Positions 49,334 through 58,816 of a stretch of DNA of 64,000 bases are shown piece after piece (position 1 is the stretch's first letter; each line of letters begins with the position of its first letter). The DNA lies in contig CAWGFK010000012.1 of assembly GCA_963821735.1 (NCBI GenBank), forward strand, positions 558,001 to 622,000, written 5' to 3'. The stretch comes from Laspinema sp963821735 (GTDB lineage: Bacteria > Cyanobacteriota > Cyanobacteriia > Cyanobacteriales > Laspinemataceae). The notes below the pieces were generated by a model. The model searched no databases, was not told where the DNA came from, and saw only the letters and a program-made list of their open reading frames with translations. A program made the translations under genes and the position numbers.

Positions 49334-50194
49334 ATGAAAGATTCCCTTAAGCTGACCCCTGCGCGTCAAACCCACTCCCGATGGAAACGGTTGGGCTTCT
49401 ATGCCCTGTTGAGTGCGATCGCCTGGACCACCCTCCTCCCCTTACTTTGGCTGATTAGTACCGCCTTCAAATCCCCGAGTGAAAACATCTTTCAAGTTCC
49501 TCCGCAATTCCTACCGGGCGAACCCACCTTCCAGAACTTTGTTCGGGTCTGGGAAGCGAGTCCCTTCGGACAATATCTGTTTAATAGCACCCTAGTTGCA
49601 GTCCTAACAGTGACCTTTAATGTGATATTTTGTGCCTTAGCGGCTTATCCCCTGGCGCGATTAGAATTTCCGGGCCGGAATCTAATTTTTTCCGGGATAG
49701 TCTCGACCATTATGATTCCCTTTCAAATCGTGATGATTCCTTTGTATATTTTAACTGTCCAATTGGGATTAAAAAATACTTATTTAGGGATTATCTTCCC
49801 CTCTCTCGCCTCAGCCTTTGGTATCTTTTTATTACGCCAAGCCTTTCAAGGGGTGCCCAAAGAGTTAGAAGAAGCGGGACGGATGGATGGCTGTTCAGAA
49901 TTAGGGATTTGGTGGAACGTGATGATTCCGGCAGTGAGACCCGCGCTAGTGACGTTAGCGCTGTTTGTCTTTATCGGGTCATGGAGTGATTTTTTGTGGC
50001 CGTTACTGGTCATTGACCGCCCGGAATTTTATACATTACCCCTTGGAGTGGCGCGATTAGAAGGGACATTTTCCTTAGATTGGCGGTTGATTGCGGCAGG
50101 ATCAACGATCGCCGTCGCCCCAGTCTTACTCTTATTTCTCCTCTTGCAGCAATACATTGTCCCCACGGATGCCGGGACCGGAGTCAAAGGTTAA
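49334..50194 (+). CDS. Carbohydrate ABC transporter permease, MalG type
   Basis: A 286-residue inner-membrane permease with six hydrophobic segments. The N-terminal LGFYALLSAIAWTTLLPLLWLISTAFKSPSENIF is typical of MalG-family subunits. The EAA loop that docks the ATPase is seen as EEAGRMDGCSELGIWWNVMIP (about residues 180-200). It would import a sugar or compatible solute together with a second permease, a binding protein and an MsmX-like ATPase; none is adjacent, so it is an orphan here, as is common in cyanobacteria where ATPase genes are dispersed. The open frame begins at TTG/ATG codons from 49268, but ATG 49334 (MKDSLKL) gives the usual N-terminus. Confidence 0.88.
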   Translation: MKDSLKLTPARQTHSRWKRLGFYALLSAIAWTTLLPLLWLISTAFKSPSENIFQVPPQFLPGEPTFQNFVRVWEASPFGQYLFNSTLVAVLTVTFNVIFCALAAYPLARLEFPGRNLIFSGIVSTIMIPFQIVMIPLYILTVQLGLKNTYLGIIFPSLASAFGIFLLRQAFQGVPKELEEAGRMDGCSELGIWWNVMIPAVRPALVTLALFVFIGSWSDFLWPLLVIDRPEFYTLPLGVARLEGTFSLDWRLIAAGSTIAVAPVLLLFLLLQQYIVPTDAGTGVKG

Positions 50195-50226
50195 GTATAA
50201 GCAGGGGGGTTAATTTCCCCCTCCCC

Positions 50227-52773
50227 TTACTTCGACTGGAGAGAAAGCGCCGCTTTGGGATAGGCAATCCGTTTGTGATTAAACTGTTGCCAAACTTTCA
50301 CAAAGATTTGGGCAATTTTCGGCATTTCTTCCCGTTTCAGACCGGACTCACCCAGTTGATTGTCTTGCCACCGGGCTTTGAGAATTTTATTCACCATATT
50401 CAAGGCTTCCTCTTGGCTAACATCCTTGAGACTGCGTAAAGCTGCCTCACAAGAGTCTGCCAACATGACGATCGCCGTTTCCCGAGATTGGGGAATTGGA
50501 CCATCATAGCGGAAATCTTCATCCCGGACTTCTCGCCCCTCTTTTTGAGCCCGTTGTTTCGCTTGATGATAAAAATAAGCAATCAACATCGTGCCTTGAT
50601 GTTCGGGAATAAAGGCTTGAATCGCTTTCGGTAAACGGAATTTACGCGCCATCACCAGCCCTTCGCTGACGTGCTTTTTAATAATCGCCGCACTTTCCCA
50701 AGGGTCATCAATTTCATCATGTTTGTTCGGTCCTCCCATTTGGTTTTCAATAAACCCTTGGGGGTCGTGCATTTTACCGATGTCATGATACAGGGTACCC
50801 GTGCGAATCAATTCCACATTACAGCCGAGTTCCTTGGCGGCAGCTTCGGCGAGGGTGGCGACAAACAGGGTATGTTGGAAGGTCCCCGGCGCTTCGGAAG
50901 CCAACCGTTTTAAGAGAGGGCGATTGGGGTTCGCCAGTTCTGCCAAACGGATCGGGGTTACCAGGTCAAATAGATGTTCTAAATAGGGACTCAAGCCCAG
51001 GGCGACAATACTCCAGGAGACCCCAGCGATCGCCTGAATCCCAGCGGCCCCCAAAATCGTGTACCAGATGGTCCCGGCAGTGGCACTGGGAATCAGGGTC
51101 CCAATCAGGTAAACTCCCCCTTGGGTTAAACCCGCCACACCCCCAACCATTGCCAGTTCTTCTCGCGATCGCATTCGTCCGGCTAGAATCCCACTGATGA
51201 CACCCGCCGCCGCATTCGCCAGTAAATAAGTCCACTCGATTTCAATACCCAGGGGTAAGAGCATACTCAGAAGTCCCACAACGGTCCCCCCGAGGAAAGA
51301 CCCATAGAAACTGCCGAGTAATAAGCCGATCGCCGGTAAGGTGGTGTAAGGGACCCCCAGAGAAATCAGCAGAGGGGCCGTCAAAGACAGGAGTAACACC
51401 AGAGTGCGATCGCGCCGTCGTAGCTTCGGATGAACCCGCCGTTCCGTCAGCCAAAAAATCCCCACGGCGATCGTCACCGTTCCGCCAAACCCAAAGAGTC
51501 CCAGCCAATTAATTTCGCGGCGACTCATATCAAAGCGATCGAGGAGCACAAATTGCGACTGCGAAATTGGTTCGCCTTGTTCAATAATCACCTCCCCGGC
51601 TTCAACGCTGACAAACACAGGCTTGACTTCCAGGGCCGCTTGTTCAGCGCGAACTCGGGTCCGTTCTAAATCTTTAGTTAAATTAGGTTGCAGGACCTCT
51701 AACAGCAAAGTCTGAGAGAGTTCCACGGCCCCCTGTGGGACCTGACCCTCTAACTGGATCATCACCGCCATTTGCAGAATATTTTTGGGCAGTCCCTGGG
51801 GAATCCCTTGGGACAACATCCGCTGTAAGGCATTGTGGAGACCTAATTGAGTTTGAATCCACTCTTCATCGGAGAGTTCAAATAAATTGAGTCCATAAAT
51901 ATGAGTTGAGGCAACACTGGTGGTATCGGCGATCGCCGCCACCGCTAAACGATAGGTTTGACGCGCCTGGGAAATTTGCTCAATCAAGGTCGAAAACGCC
52001 ACGGACCCCCCGCGTTTACGGTAAGTTTGCAGTTCCATCACTGCTTGCTGTCCGGAGTCCGTTAACAGCCCCCGTTCGACCGCCCAAGCTGTCCGAGATG
52101 AGTTATTGGGGTCGAGGTCCTCAACTGAATCCCTGGGGAGTTCTACCAGGGGTTCATCTTCTCCTGCTGCCCTCACCACAGCGTTATATTCCCACTCTTG
52201 CGCCTGTCTGAGATAAAGCTGGGTGGAAGTAGACAAAATGGTGGTGTCCACAAACGGAAACTGCCCCCCAACTTGGCGCAATTGAGTGCCTTCGTCCAAC
52301 ACTCGTTGCAAGACTTTCTCAATCTGCTGAGAAACGGGGCGATCGATCATTAAAACCGGACTGGACCCAATGCGGGCCGCCCTGCGATTATCTTCGGTGG
52401 TTTTCGTGTCCTCTACCCTAGCATCTTCAGGGGCAATAAAGGTTTGTGGGGCAATGGTGCCTACATCCAGTTGCGGCTGATTGTAAAAGCGCTGTCCGAT
52501 GGTTGCGGTGAGGCAAGTCACCGCCAGCAGAACCGCTACAGGTGAATGGACTGTGCTATTCATCCGAGATTGAAGTCCCTTTTTCCAAGTGGTCGGTTCG
52601 GTCGAACCTTGACGGGGAGGGGCGGGTAACTCGTGGGGTCCAGAGGGAGGGGTCCCTTGAGGGAGGGTCCCACTCTTCAGCCGATTGCGGTCGGAAAGAT
52701 TGCGCGAGTAAATGGTGGCGCAATCTCTTCCCCATTGTTCGAGTTGCCGAGTCAGCATCTGAATTGATCTCAT
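50227..52773 (-). CDS. 7TM-HD phosphohydrolase, PgpH family (c-di-AMP phosphodiesterase type)
   Basis: An 848-residue membrane enzyme. Residues ~1-75 are a variable, proline-rich cytoplasmic tail. A first transmembrane helix (about 78-96) leads to the extracellular 7TMR-HDED domain (about 100-430; GTIAPQTFIAPEDARVED), then seven closely packed helices (about 450-640) and a cytoplasmic HD domain with RTGTLYHDIGKMHDPQGFIENQMGG, ending with EALNMVNKILKARWQDNQLGESGLK. PgpH proteins in other bacteria hydrolyse c-di-AMP to pApA; activity here is by homology. Metal-binding His/Asp residues are intact. It is convergent with the sugar permease; a G6/C5 inverted repeat at about 50202-50217 lies between them. 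Confidence 0.92.
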   Translation of the reverse strand: MRSIQMLTRQLEQWGRDCATIYSRNLSDRNRLKSGTLPQGTPPSGPHELPAPPRQGSTEPTTWKKGLQSRMNSTVHSPVAVLLAVTCLTATIGQRFYNQPQLDVGTIAPQTFIAPEDARVEDTKTTEDNRRAARIGSSPVLMIDRPVSQQIEKVLQRVLDEGTQLRQVGGQFPFVDTTILSTSTQLYLRQAQEWEYNAVVRAAGEDEPLVELPRDSVEDLDPNNSSRTAWAVERGLLTDSGQQAVMELQTYRKRGGSVAFSTLIEQISQARQTYRLAVAAIADTTSVASTHIYGLNLFELSDEEWIQTQLGLHNALQRMLSQGIPQGLPKNILQMAVMIQLEGQVPQGAVELSQTLLLEVLQPNLTKDLERTRVRAEQAALEVKPVFVSVEAGEVIIEQGEPISQSQFVLLDRFDMSRREINWLGLFGFGGTVTIAVGIFWLTERRVHPKLRRRDRTLVLLLSLTAPLLISLGVPYTTLPAIGLLLGSFYGSFLGGTVVGLLSMLLPLGIEIEWTYLLANAAAGVISGILAGRMRSREELAMVGGVAGLTQGGVYLIGTLIPSATAGTIWYTILGAAGIQAIAGVSWSIVALGLSPYLEHLFDLVTPIRLAELANPNRPLLKRLASEAPGTFQHTLFVATLAEAAAKELGCNVELIRTGTLYHDIGKMHDPQGFIENQMGGPNKHDEIDDPWESAAIIKKHVSEGLVMARKFRLPKAIQAFIPEHQGTMLIAYFYHQAKQRAQKEGREVRDEDFRYDGPIPQSRETAIVMLADSCEAALRSLKDVSQEEALNMVNKILKARWQDNQLGESGLKREEMPKIAQIFVKVWQQFNHKRIAYPKAALSLQSK

Positions 52774-53068
52774 GGATCTCTCGTGCCTGTTCTAAAATAG
52801 AGGATTGCTAGGAGTAGAAGGCAAGGCTTTATGCAATATTATAGAGGCAGTCTTCGTCGGCCTAAATCTTCACCCCCACTGCCGGGGATCGGTTCGGTCA
52901 ATCCAGATGAGGGGGGGGTCAAACCCGCATCCTTTGCTGAGGGCATCCGTTCTGGATGAGATCAAGCGGACCCAATCTTGGGGTTTTGGGCTTTTTTGAA
53001 CGTGGCGAATGAGTGGAGATTTTATAAAAAAATCTGATTTTTGGGTCTTCCCCTAGGGAACTGGGGTC

Positions 53069-53983
53069 TTAGAGTGGCCAGGGACGAATGACATTTGGTG
53101 CAGCCACAGCGCGAAAATGAATGGCTTCTTCCGGTTGATGGTGAGCATCATAGACCCCAGACCAAGTGGCGAGAAGGCGATCGCCTAGGTGAAAGCTTTT
53201 ATCCGTTGGCAATGGACCCTGTTGCCAAGTCCAGGGGATGCCTGGAATGCTATTATAAGCCCCGGACAACATTCCCGTAATGACGGTTGTCACAGCGGAT
53301 TGACTCCCCGTTCGCGTAGCCCGACTGATGGATAATCGGAAGTCTTCTAGGGTACTCAGAAAGCAGTAAAAGCCTAGGGCAAAGGGGAGGGTGGCGGTCC
53401 CCTCAGTCCGGGTCAATTGTTCTCGAACCCGTTCTAAGCTGACTCCTTCGGCGAGGAGGGTTTCAACAATGGCCAGTTGGATAACCAGAGGGGATGGACT
53501 TTCCTGAAGATAAGCAATGGTTTCTCCAATCAAACTGTGCCGGTTCAGCCGTTCCGTCAAACTGGCGGCGATCGCATACCCCAGGGCCAACAGTCCATCT
53601 CTTTCGGCTAAGGGGATTGACAAAAGGTCACTAATCTGATGCAGAGTTGTTCTCAAAAATTCTAATTGTTCATGATAGAAGAGAAGAACCGGAAGCACAG
53701 CCATCAGGCGATCGGTCTCTAAAATTGCCGTTACTTCAATTCCCTCAGACCTTCCCTCAGACCGTTGAGACACCGAGGCGACTGCCTCAAACCAGCTTGA
53801 GGTGTCAAATCCCCCCGTTTGAATTAAACTTTTCCCACTCGCCACTAGGTATTCATTTTCCCCTGGCCTCGGGTGTACCTCCAGCCCAGGCCCACTCAAG
53901 GAAATCACACCCCTGCCTATCCCATAGCCTATATTAGCACCGAGTAGGGTTCCCTGAAACCGACTTAAAACTGAATATCGCAT
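53069..53983 (-). CDS. ADP-ribosylglycohydrolase-like protein lacking catalytic aspartates
   Basis: A 304-residue cytoplasmic protein whose overall pattern follows the ADP-ribosylglycohydrolase (ARH/DraG) all-helical fold. The start RFQGTLLGANIGYGIG matches the G-x-LLGxAxGDAxG opening but has no Asp. Near the C-terminus the GxDxDTxAAIxGAxxGAxxG...IP motif appears as TGSQSAVTTVITGMLSGAYNSIPGIPWTW, again without the Mg-binding aspartates. The protein is therefore probably a non-catalytic binder of ADP-ribose or another ligand; this is inference. ATG 53983 fits. No operon partner is evident; the next gene to the right is divergent. Confidence 0.7.
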   Translation of the reverse strand: MRYSVLSRFQGTLLGANIGYGIGRGVISLSGPGLEVHPRPGENEYLVASGKSLIQTGGFDTSSWFEAVASVSQRSEGRSEGIEVTAILETDRLMAVLPVLLFYHEQLEFLRTTLHQISDLLSIPLAERDGLLALGYAIAASLTERLNRHSLIGETIAYLQESPSPLVIQLAIVETLLAEGVSLERVREQLTRTEGTATLPFALGFYCFLSTLEDFRLSISRATRTGSQSAVTTVITGMLSGAYNSIPGIPWTWQQGPLPTDKSFHLGDRLLATWSGVYDAHHQPEEAIHFRAVAAPNVIRPWPL

Positions 53984-54183
53984 TCTGATAACAATTGCCC
54001 GTGAATATTAGAAAGAGCGAATCTCAATCCGTTTGTCATAGAAGCAGAAGCGAGCAAGATGCTCCCACTCCTTAATTGTATTGCCCTGGATAAAGAAGCC
54101 GATCGCATTCCACTTCCGTCTAATAGCCAAGGGGAAAACCCAGGGGAGACAATGACAAGAGAATAGCCAAGCTTGAGGCATTC

Positions 54184-54913
54184 ATGAAACAAATCCTACT
54201 GGCGATCGCCTTCTGGGTAACCAGCGCAATTCCCCTGCTTGCTGAGAACCCCCAGCACCTGCAACAACTCTTCAATACCCGAGACTGTCGCAACTGCGAA
54301 CTTAGCGGCATCAACCTCAGCGGGGCCAACCTTAACGGCGTCAACCTCAGCGGGGCCAATCTGAACGGGGCCAATCTCAGTGGGGCCAATCTGAGCGGGG
54401 CCAATCTTAATGGGGCCTCTCTCCTCGACGCTAACCTGATTGGGGCCAATCTCAGCAGTGCCTCTTTAATCGTCACCAACCTCAGTGGTGCAATTTTGCA
54501 TGAAGCTAACTTAAGGGATGCGGATTTATATGGGGCGATCGCCCCTCATGCCGAATTCAACTTCGTGAACCTCGTCTGGTGCCTCTCTCCCCAAAGCCAA
54601 TCTCTATCTCTGCGATTTCACCGAAGCGGACCTCTCTACCGCTAACCTAGAAGGGGCCAACCTAGAACGCGCCGACTTAACCGATGCCAAACTCCGGAAT
54701 ACCATCCTGATTGACGCCTCCCTCTGTCGCGCCATCATGCCCGATGGTTCTGTTTCGGAAATCGGTTGTCCCCCAGCCGAACCTGAACCTGAACCTGAAC
54801 CTGAACCGACACCTGAACCAGCACCTGAACCCGCACCCACACCCGCACCTGAACCACTGAACCGCCACCGCCACCCCCGACACCGCCAGTCACCCGGTAA
54901 CTGTTGCGAATAA
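54184..54913 (+). CDS. Exported pentapeptide-repeat protein with EP-rich tail (frame breaks near 54572 and 54857)
   Basis: A signal peptide (residues 1-20, ending PLLA-E) and a CRNC motif (about residues 37-40) precede pentapeptide repeats of the NLSGANLNG type. The first frame runs to 54645, but from about 54572 the repeats continue in the next frame (SGASLPKANLYLCDFTEADLSTANLEGANLERADL), ending in CRAIMPDGSVSEIGC and an (EP)n/AP-rich tail. One extra G near 54572 explains the switch. A second change near 54857, one missing C, would convert the end from PLNRHRH to EPPPPPPTPP with stop at 54898-54900; without it the stop is at 54911-54913. It is exported; the tail may span or bind the cell wall. 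Same plan as the protein at 6625. Function is unknown. Confidence 0.75.
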
Positions 54914-55002
54914 CTAGCCATAAGTCGAATGTGACTCCCCAAGCGAGTCCCGTAAAATAGGTGGATTCCATCTCATACGGAATACGTTACTCAGAGGTTT
55001 AT

Positions 55003-55034
55003 AAAAACCCCCACCCTGAAGGGTGCGGGTTTTT
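55003..55034 (+). terminator. Intrinsic terminator
   Basis: AAAAACCC-C-CACCC / GGGTG-C-GGGTTTTT with a TGAA loop and one internal mismatch, ending in a T-run. It lies between the pentapeptide gene and the eCIS region. Its A-rich and T-rich arms make it work on either strand. The core resembles the hairpin at 11271-11333. Confidence 0.65.
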
Positions 55035-55056
55035 GCTCGCGCCAGGAGGAGTCTTT

Positions 55057-55846
55057 ATGAAAAAAATCAGAACCCTAGTTCAGCGCAAAAGTAAGAAAAA
55101 ATATCCCCAAGCCTCTACAGTAGAGGGTCAATTTGAGTCGCGTCCTTTCCCCTCACCGACGGAAGCATCCCCGGAACAGACTCCGGGGGTCCAAGCCGAA
55201 CCCGAGGGGAAAAAGCGTCAGGGTTTCAACTTTGCCAAGATTGATATTTTTCCATCGGAGGAATCGGAAACTCCGGGGGTCCATCCCACGATTCAGCGTC
55301 AGGGAGGCGATCGCGACGAATCCGAGGCGGTGGCTCAAACCCCTGGAGACCCTGCAACTCCAGGAAGACGAAGAACACTCAACCCCAGCCACCGCTCAAA
55401 CTCCCGAGGAGGAATTAAGCATCAATGCTGCACCGGATACAACCATGCAGCGAAAAGGCAAAGATAGACAGGCGCAAGTAGACGATCGCCATAATATCAG
55501 TGACCCCTACATCGAACCCACCCGCTGGTTAGAAACCCTCAAACGGGAACGAGTCGCGGATTTGTTCCTCACCCCTGGGGGATTAGACGGTCATGTTCAA
55601 CAGATCCAAATGGAAATCAACCGGCTAATTTCAGACCGAAATCGGCGCAAATTAGAAGGTCAAACTGGGGAAGAAGTTACGCAATATACAACCGCCTTAA
55701 ATACCTTGCGAAATTCCCTGATTGCCAGTGCCAAAGCTGCCGAATTTGATTTTGCCAAATTTGGGATTACATTTGCCCCCCTCGGTTCCGACCTCTATCT
55801 CGAATGTGACCAGGGTCAGGTCAAAGTGGATGGCAAGCCCGTTTAA
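55057..55846 (+). CDS. Hypothetical eCIS-associated protein (frame break near 55350)
   Basis: It starts at ATG 55057 with GGAGGA upstream. The N-terminal ~100 residues are basic, then Pro/Glu/Gln-rich and disordered, with repeat-like pieces (TPGVQ.E, TPGVHPTIQRQ), a style seen in eCIS proteins that carry a DUF4157 peptidase. The frame then changes by one (about 55340-55370) to LQEDEEHSTPATAQTPEEE and DTTMQRKGKDRQ, followed by a folded-looking C-terminal ~120 residues (PTRWLETLKRERVADLFLTPGGLDGHVQQIQMEINRL). I see no HExxH zinc motif, so a peptidase role is unsupported. It may be a cargo or assembly factor; the first gene of the CIS region on this strand. Confidence 0.6.
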
Positions 55847-55887
55847 GCCCAGCCCAGGCAATGCCGTGCCAGTTTACTTTGCGGGGG

Positions 55888-56097
55888 TTAAATGCCCGGA
55901 ATTTCCGATAACTTTGACTCTAGTTCTTCGACCTTAAACTGGGTCGCTTCCATCCATTCCTCCGTTGTAAAATCATATCCATCTTGACGAGCCATCGCGA
56001 CTAATTTCTCTAAACTGGGAGCAGAATTATATTTTTCTTTAAGGGAAGGATCGGCTTGAACTGCTCTAAATAATCGAACAACTTCTGGGAGCGCCAT
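55888..56097 (-). CDS. Nif11-like small protein
   Basis: A 69-residue protein. MALPEVVRLFRAVQADPSLKEKYNSAPSLEKLVAMARQDGYDFTTEEW follows the Nif11 pattern (F...v..D..L..k......e.vv..A...GydFt.eEl). Members serve as leader regions of ribosomally made peptides or as small stand-alone proteins near nitrogenase genes. Here there is no double-glycine cleavage site, no cysteine-rich core and no modifying enzyme nearby, so a stand-alone role is more likely. ATG 56097 has GGAGG eight bases upstream; the longer frame from TTG 56112 would contain that site. It is the only minus-strand gene within the CIS region. Confidence 0.72.
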   Translation of the reverse strand: MALPEVVRLFRAVQADPSLKEKYNSAPSLEKLVAMARQDGYDFTTEEWMEATQFKVEELESKLSEIPGI

Positions 56098-56184
56098 TTG
56101 AGATTCCTCCAAACATTCAATATCAGGCGGTCAACTGAAACATTCCCTTAAATTCTAAAACAACTTTTAAAAAATAACCAGATT

Positions 56185-58686
56185 ATGTCTAAAGAAATTG
56201 GCAAAAAATTAGCCCAGGAAGCGGGTAGCCGAGAAATCAGCCGCATCATCATGCGGGGTTCCTCCGTGAAAATGGGCATGAAGAATCGCCTGTTTCGATT
56301 CGTCCCCGCTCGATTTCAATGGGTGATTCCCTTTGTCCAGCAAAACTTAAAGATTAAACCGCCCAAACTGCCGGAATTAAAATTTAAGCTGCCGGGAAGA
56401 TTGGGTCAAACCCAAGAGAGTGAGAACCCGTCGCAGCAACTCGCCCCAGAAATTGAAATAGGGACAGTACCGGAGGTTATTCAACCTGTTAAACCCCTGT
56501 ATTCAAAGTATGATTGTGTCCGAGGAAATCCCTTAAGCTGCGAAGTGGCTCAACAGACCCTGGAGGCAAAATCCCAAGCCAAATATTGCCGACAATGTGG
56601 GTTTCCGGTTCCCTTAGCACCGGAAACCAAAATTCGAGGCGATCGCGGAACTTACCAAATTGAAAAATTGCTGCGCCATCGCGGAATGGGGCGGCTATAT
56701 GAAGCGATCCAACTCAGCGATCGCCAACCTGTCATCCTCAAAGAATATGTCTTACCCAAGCGCTATTTTAACTCCGAAGAAATTCGCCAGCGCAAAGACT
56801 TATTTCGGTTAGTCGGTGGGATTAATTTAGCCGATGGGCGCATTCAGGACCAGCGGGTGATTTCCCCCTGGGAGGCAGTCGCTCCCTTACGAGAAGAACG
56901 CTGCTATCTCATTAGCAAAGGACAAATTGATGCTTTCCCCACTCTGTCTAGTTACCTCTTAGAAAATGGACCCTTTACTAGCCCCCAAGTCCGCCAAGTC
57001 CTCGACCAAGTATTACAAAGCTTAGAGTTTCTCCATGAGCAGAAATTTCGTCTGCGTTCCGGTGCATTGAAACAGGGAATTATTCATGGAAACCTCAGTT
57101 TAGATAGTCTAATTTTTATTCCCAATATTCAAGGTTTTTTTATTTATTTATGCGATTTATCTCTCTGGGAAAATTTTGGTCAAGCCCTCTTGTCTGACTC
57201 TACTTATTCATCTCCCGGACAAGACTTAAAAGCATTAGGATATATCGCCTTTTATTTATTAGTTGGCCGCACATTCAACCCGCAAACGGAACAGGAACTT
57301 GACCCGAGAATAGAGGACGATTGGCCTTTGGGTGTTCACCTTGGACTGAAAGACTTTATTTTAAACTTAATTGGACTGGGAACTCAAAAATTTGAAACTG
57401 CTCAAGTGGCACGGCAAACCCTACTAAAATTATCCGGGGAATGGTGGATCGGCGATGGCAGCGTGATTCCCGAGGGAACACCCGAAATAGTTATTGTGGA
57501 AACCCTTGAAAAAAAACGCCGTCAACGCACCCGACTTCTAGCCTTTTTATTGGCGACTTTGGGTTTAATATTACTGGCTCTCTTAATTGGGTGGGCACTG
57601 GTGAATCGGCAGCAACGAGCTATGGCAAAAGACCCAGTTTGTTGTATTAACAAATTAGCCGGTATTCCCCTGGGAAACTTTACTTATACTGCTTCTATAA
57701 ATGGCACTTGGAGTTATCTCCTCCGACAACCGAATTTAATTGCTCCGGGCAGAACTTTAGAGCAAGACTTGCAACAACGGCTCCAACCTGAAGACCCCAG
57801 CGAACCCCCGAAATACAGTTTTCGATATGTACCCGAACCCACTTCCACCGAGGCGATCGCCAAGGTTATATCCGGAGAAACGGACTTTGCCATTACCAAT
57901 TTAGCCAATGCTCGCACCGCCTACGATAATTTAATTCACACTCAAATCGGCTATCGAGAATTTGCCTACGATGGCATTGTCATCTTCGTTCCCTTCAGCT
58001 ATTCTCGCCGAGAAAATGGTCTCCCTCAACGCTTAAATGGAAGCATTACCTTCGAGCAATTACGGCAACTTTATACGGGTAAAATTACCAATTGGCAAGA
58101 ATTAGGCGGTCCTAATCTGCCCGTTAAGCTCTATATTCCCAATGAAGAAGAAGCCCTGCGAATCTTTGAACAGCGCGTGCTCAAAGATGAACGGGCGATC
58201 GCTGAATTTCACAACCTCCTGAGAACCCCAACTCCCGGGGATACTTTAATCAAAATTCCAGCCACAATTACCCCACTGTCTACCTTCGCAATGCTGCGAA
58301 CCGTCATCCGAGATTTTGAAGATAGAAATATCGGCAGTATTGGATTTGCCACCTTGAGTAAAGTCTTTGGACAATGTTCCGTTTATCCCCTCGCCTTAAG
58401 TGAAGGAAACCAACCTCCGGTTTCTCCCTTAGTTAGAAATCTGGATAACCACCCGATTTCTCCCCTCACCGATTTGTGTAATAATAAAGGCAGTTATCGC
58501 CCGAATGTGACCGCATTTTCCCAAAATCACTATCCCTTAGCCTATCCTTTGGCGGTGATTTATCCCCGGGACAATCGTCTCCCCTCCGTCGGAGAAAAAT
58601 TTGCCGAAATTCTCACCACCTTAGAAGTACAAAACCTACTCGATCGCGCGGGACTCATTCCGATTTACCGAGAATCTGCGCCCTAA
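56185..58686 (+). CDS. Zinc ribbon-pseudokinase-TM-PstS-like fusion protein
   Basis: An 833-residue protein. After a basic N-terminal ~100 residues there is a four-cysteine zinc-ribbon-like segment (CVRGNPLSCE...YCRQCGF, about residues 113-150). Residues ~155-430 follow a protein-kinase fold: YQIEKLLRHRGMGRLYEA and VILKEYVLP, with the VILK Lys. The catalytic loop reads IIHGNLSLDSL (HRD lost) and the DFG site reads CDLSLW, so it is a likely pseudokinase. One transmembrane helix (LLAFLLATLGLILLALLIGWALV, about 455-477) leads to a PBP-like domain related to phosphate-binding PstS (YDGIVIFVPFS, ITFEQLRQLYTGKITNWQELGG, IGFATLSKV). It therefore links a periplasmic or lumenal ligand sensor to a cytoplasmic pseudokinase. 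It sits 130 bases before the tail-tube gene. Confidence 0.83.
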   Translation: MSKEIGKKLAQEAGSREISRIIMRGSSVKMGMKNRLFRFVPARFQWVIPFVQQNLKIKPPKLPELKFKLPGRLGQTQESENPSQQLAPEIEIGTVPEVIQPVKPLYSKYDCVRGNPLSCEVAQQTLEAKSQAKYCRQCGFPVPLAPETKIRGDRGTYQIEKLLRHRGMGRLYEAIQLSDRQPVILKEYVLPKRYFNSEEIRQRKDLFRLVGGINLADGRIQDQRVISPWEAVAPLREERCYLISKGQIDAFPTLSSYLLENGPFTSPQVRQVLDQVLQSLEFLHEQKFRLRSGALKQGIIHGNLSLDSLIFIPNIQGFFIYLCDLSLWENFGQALLSDSTYSSPGQDLKALGYIAFYLLVGRTFNPQTEQELDPRIEDDWPLGVHLGLKDFILNLIGLGTQKFETAQVARQTLLKLSGEWWIGDGSVIPEGTPEIVIVETLEKKRRQRTRLLAFLLATLGLILLALLIGWALVNRQQRAMAKDPVCCINKLAGIPLGNFTYTASINGTWSYLLRQPNLIAPGRTLEQDLQQRLQPEDPSEPPKYSFRYVPEPTSTEAIAKVISGETDFAITNLANARTAYDNLIHTQIGYREFAYDGIVIFVPFSYSRRENGLPQRLNGSITFEQLRQLYTGKITNWQELGGPNLPVKLYIPNEEEALRIFEQRVLKDERAIAEFHNLLRTPTPGDTLIKIPATITPLSTFAMLRTVIRDFEDRNIGSIGFATLSKVFGQCSVYPLALSEGNQPPVSPLVRNLDNHPISPLTDLCNNKGSYRPNVTAFSQNHYPLAYPLAVIYPRDNRLPSVGEKFAEILTTLEVQNLLDRAGLIPIYRESAP

Positions 58687-58816
58687 TCTAAATCAGTCTA
58701 GGGAAAAGGGTGAAGTTCGACCTTTGTCTAGTATCCATCACCCTTCAACAACCCTAAACTGAGCTATAGTTTTGGGTCCTCAATGTGTCACCCAATCAAA
58801 GAGGAGTCATTAATTC

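Noticed and set aside
50200..50226. Terminator between the permease and PgpH genes
   Set aside because: A G6/C5 inverted repeat is present, but there is no T-run on either strand; kept only as a remark.
55057..55846. DUF4157 metallopeptidase of eCIS clusters
   Set aside because: The disordered, Q/E-rich style is similar, but no HExxH motif is visible in either frame.
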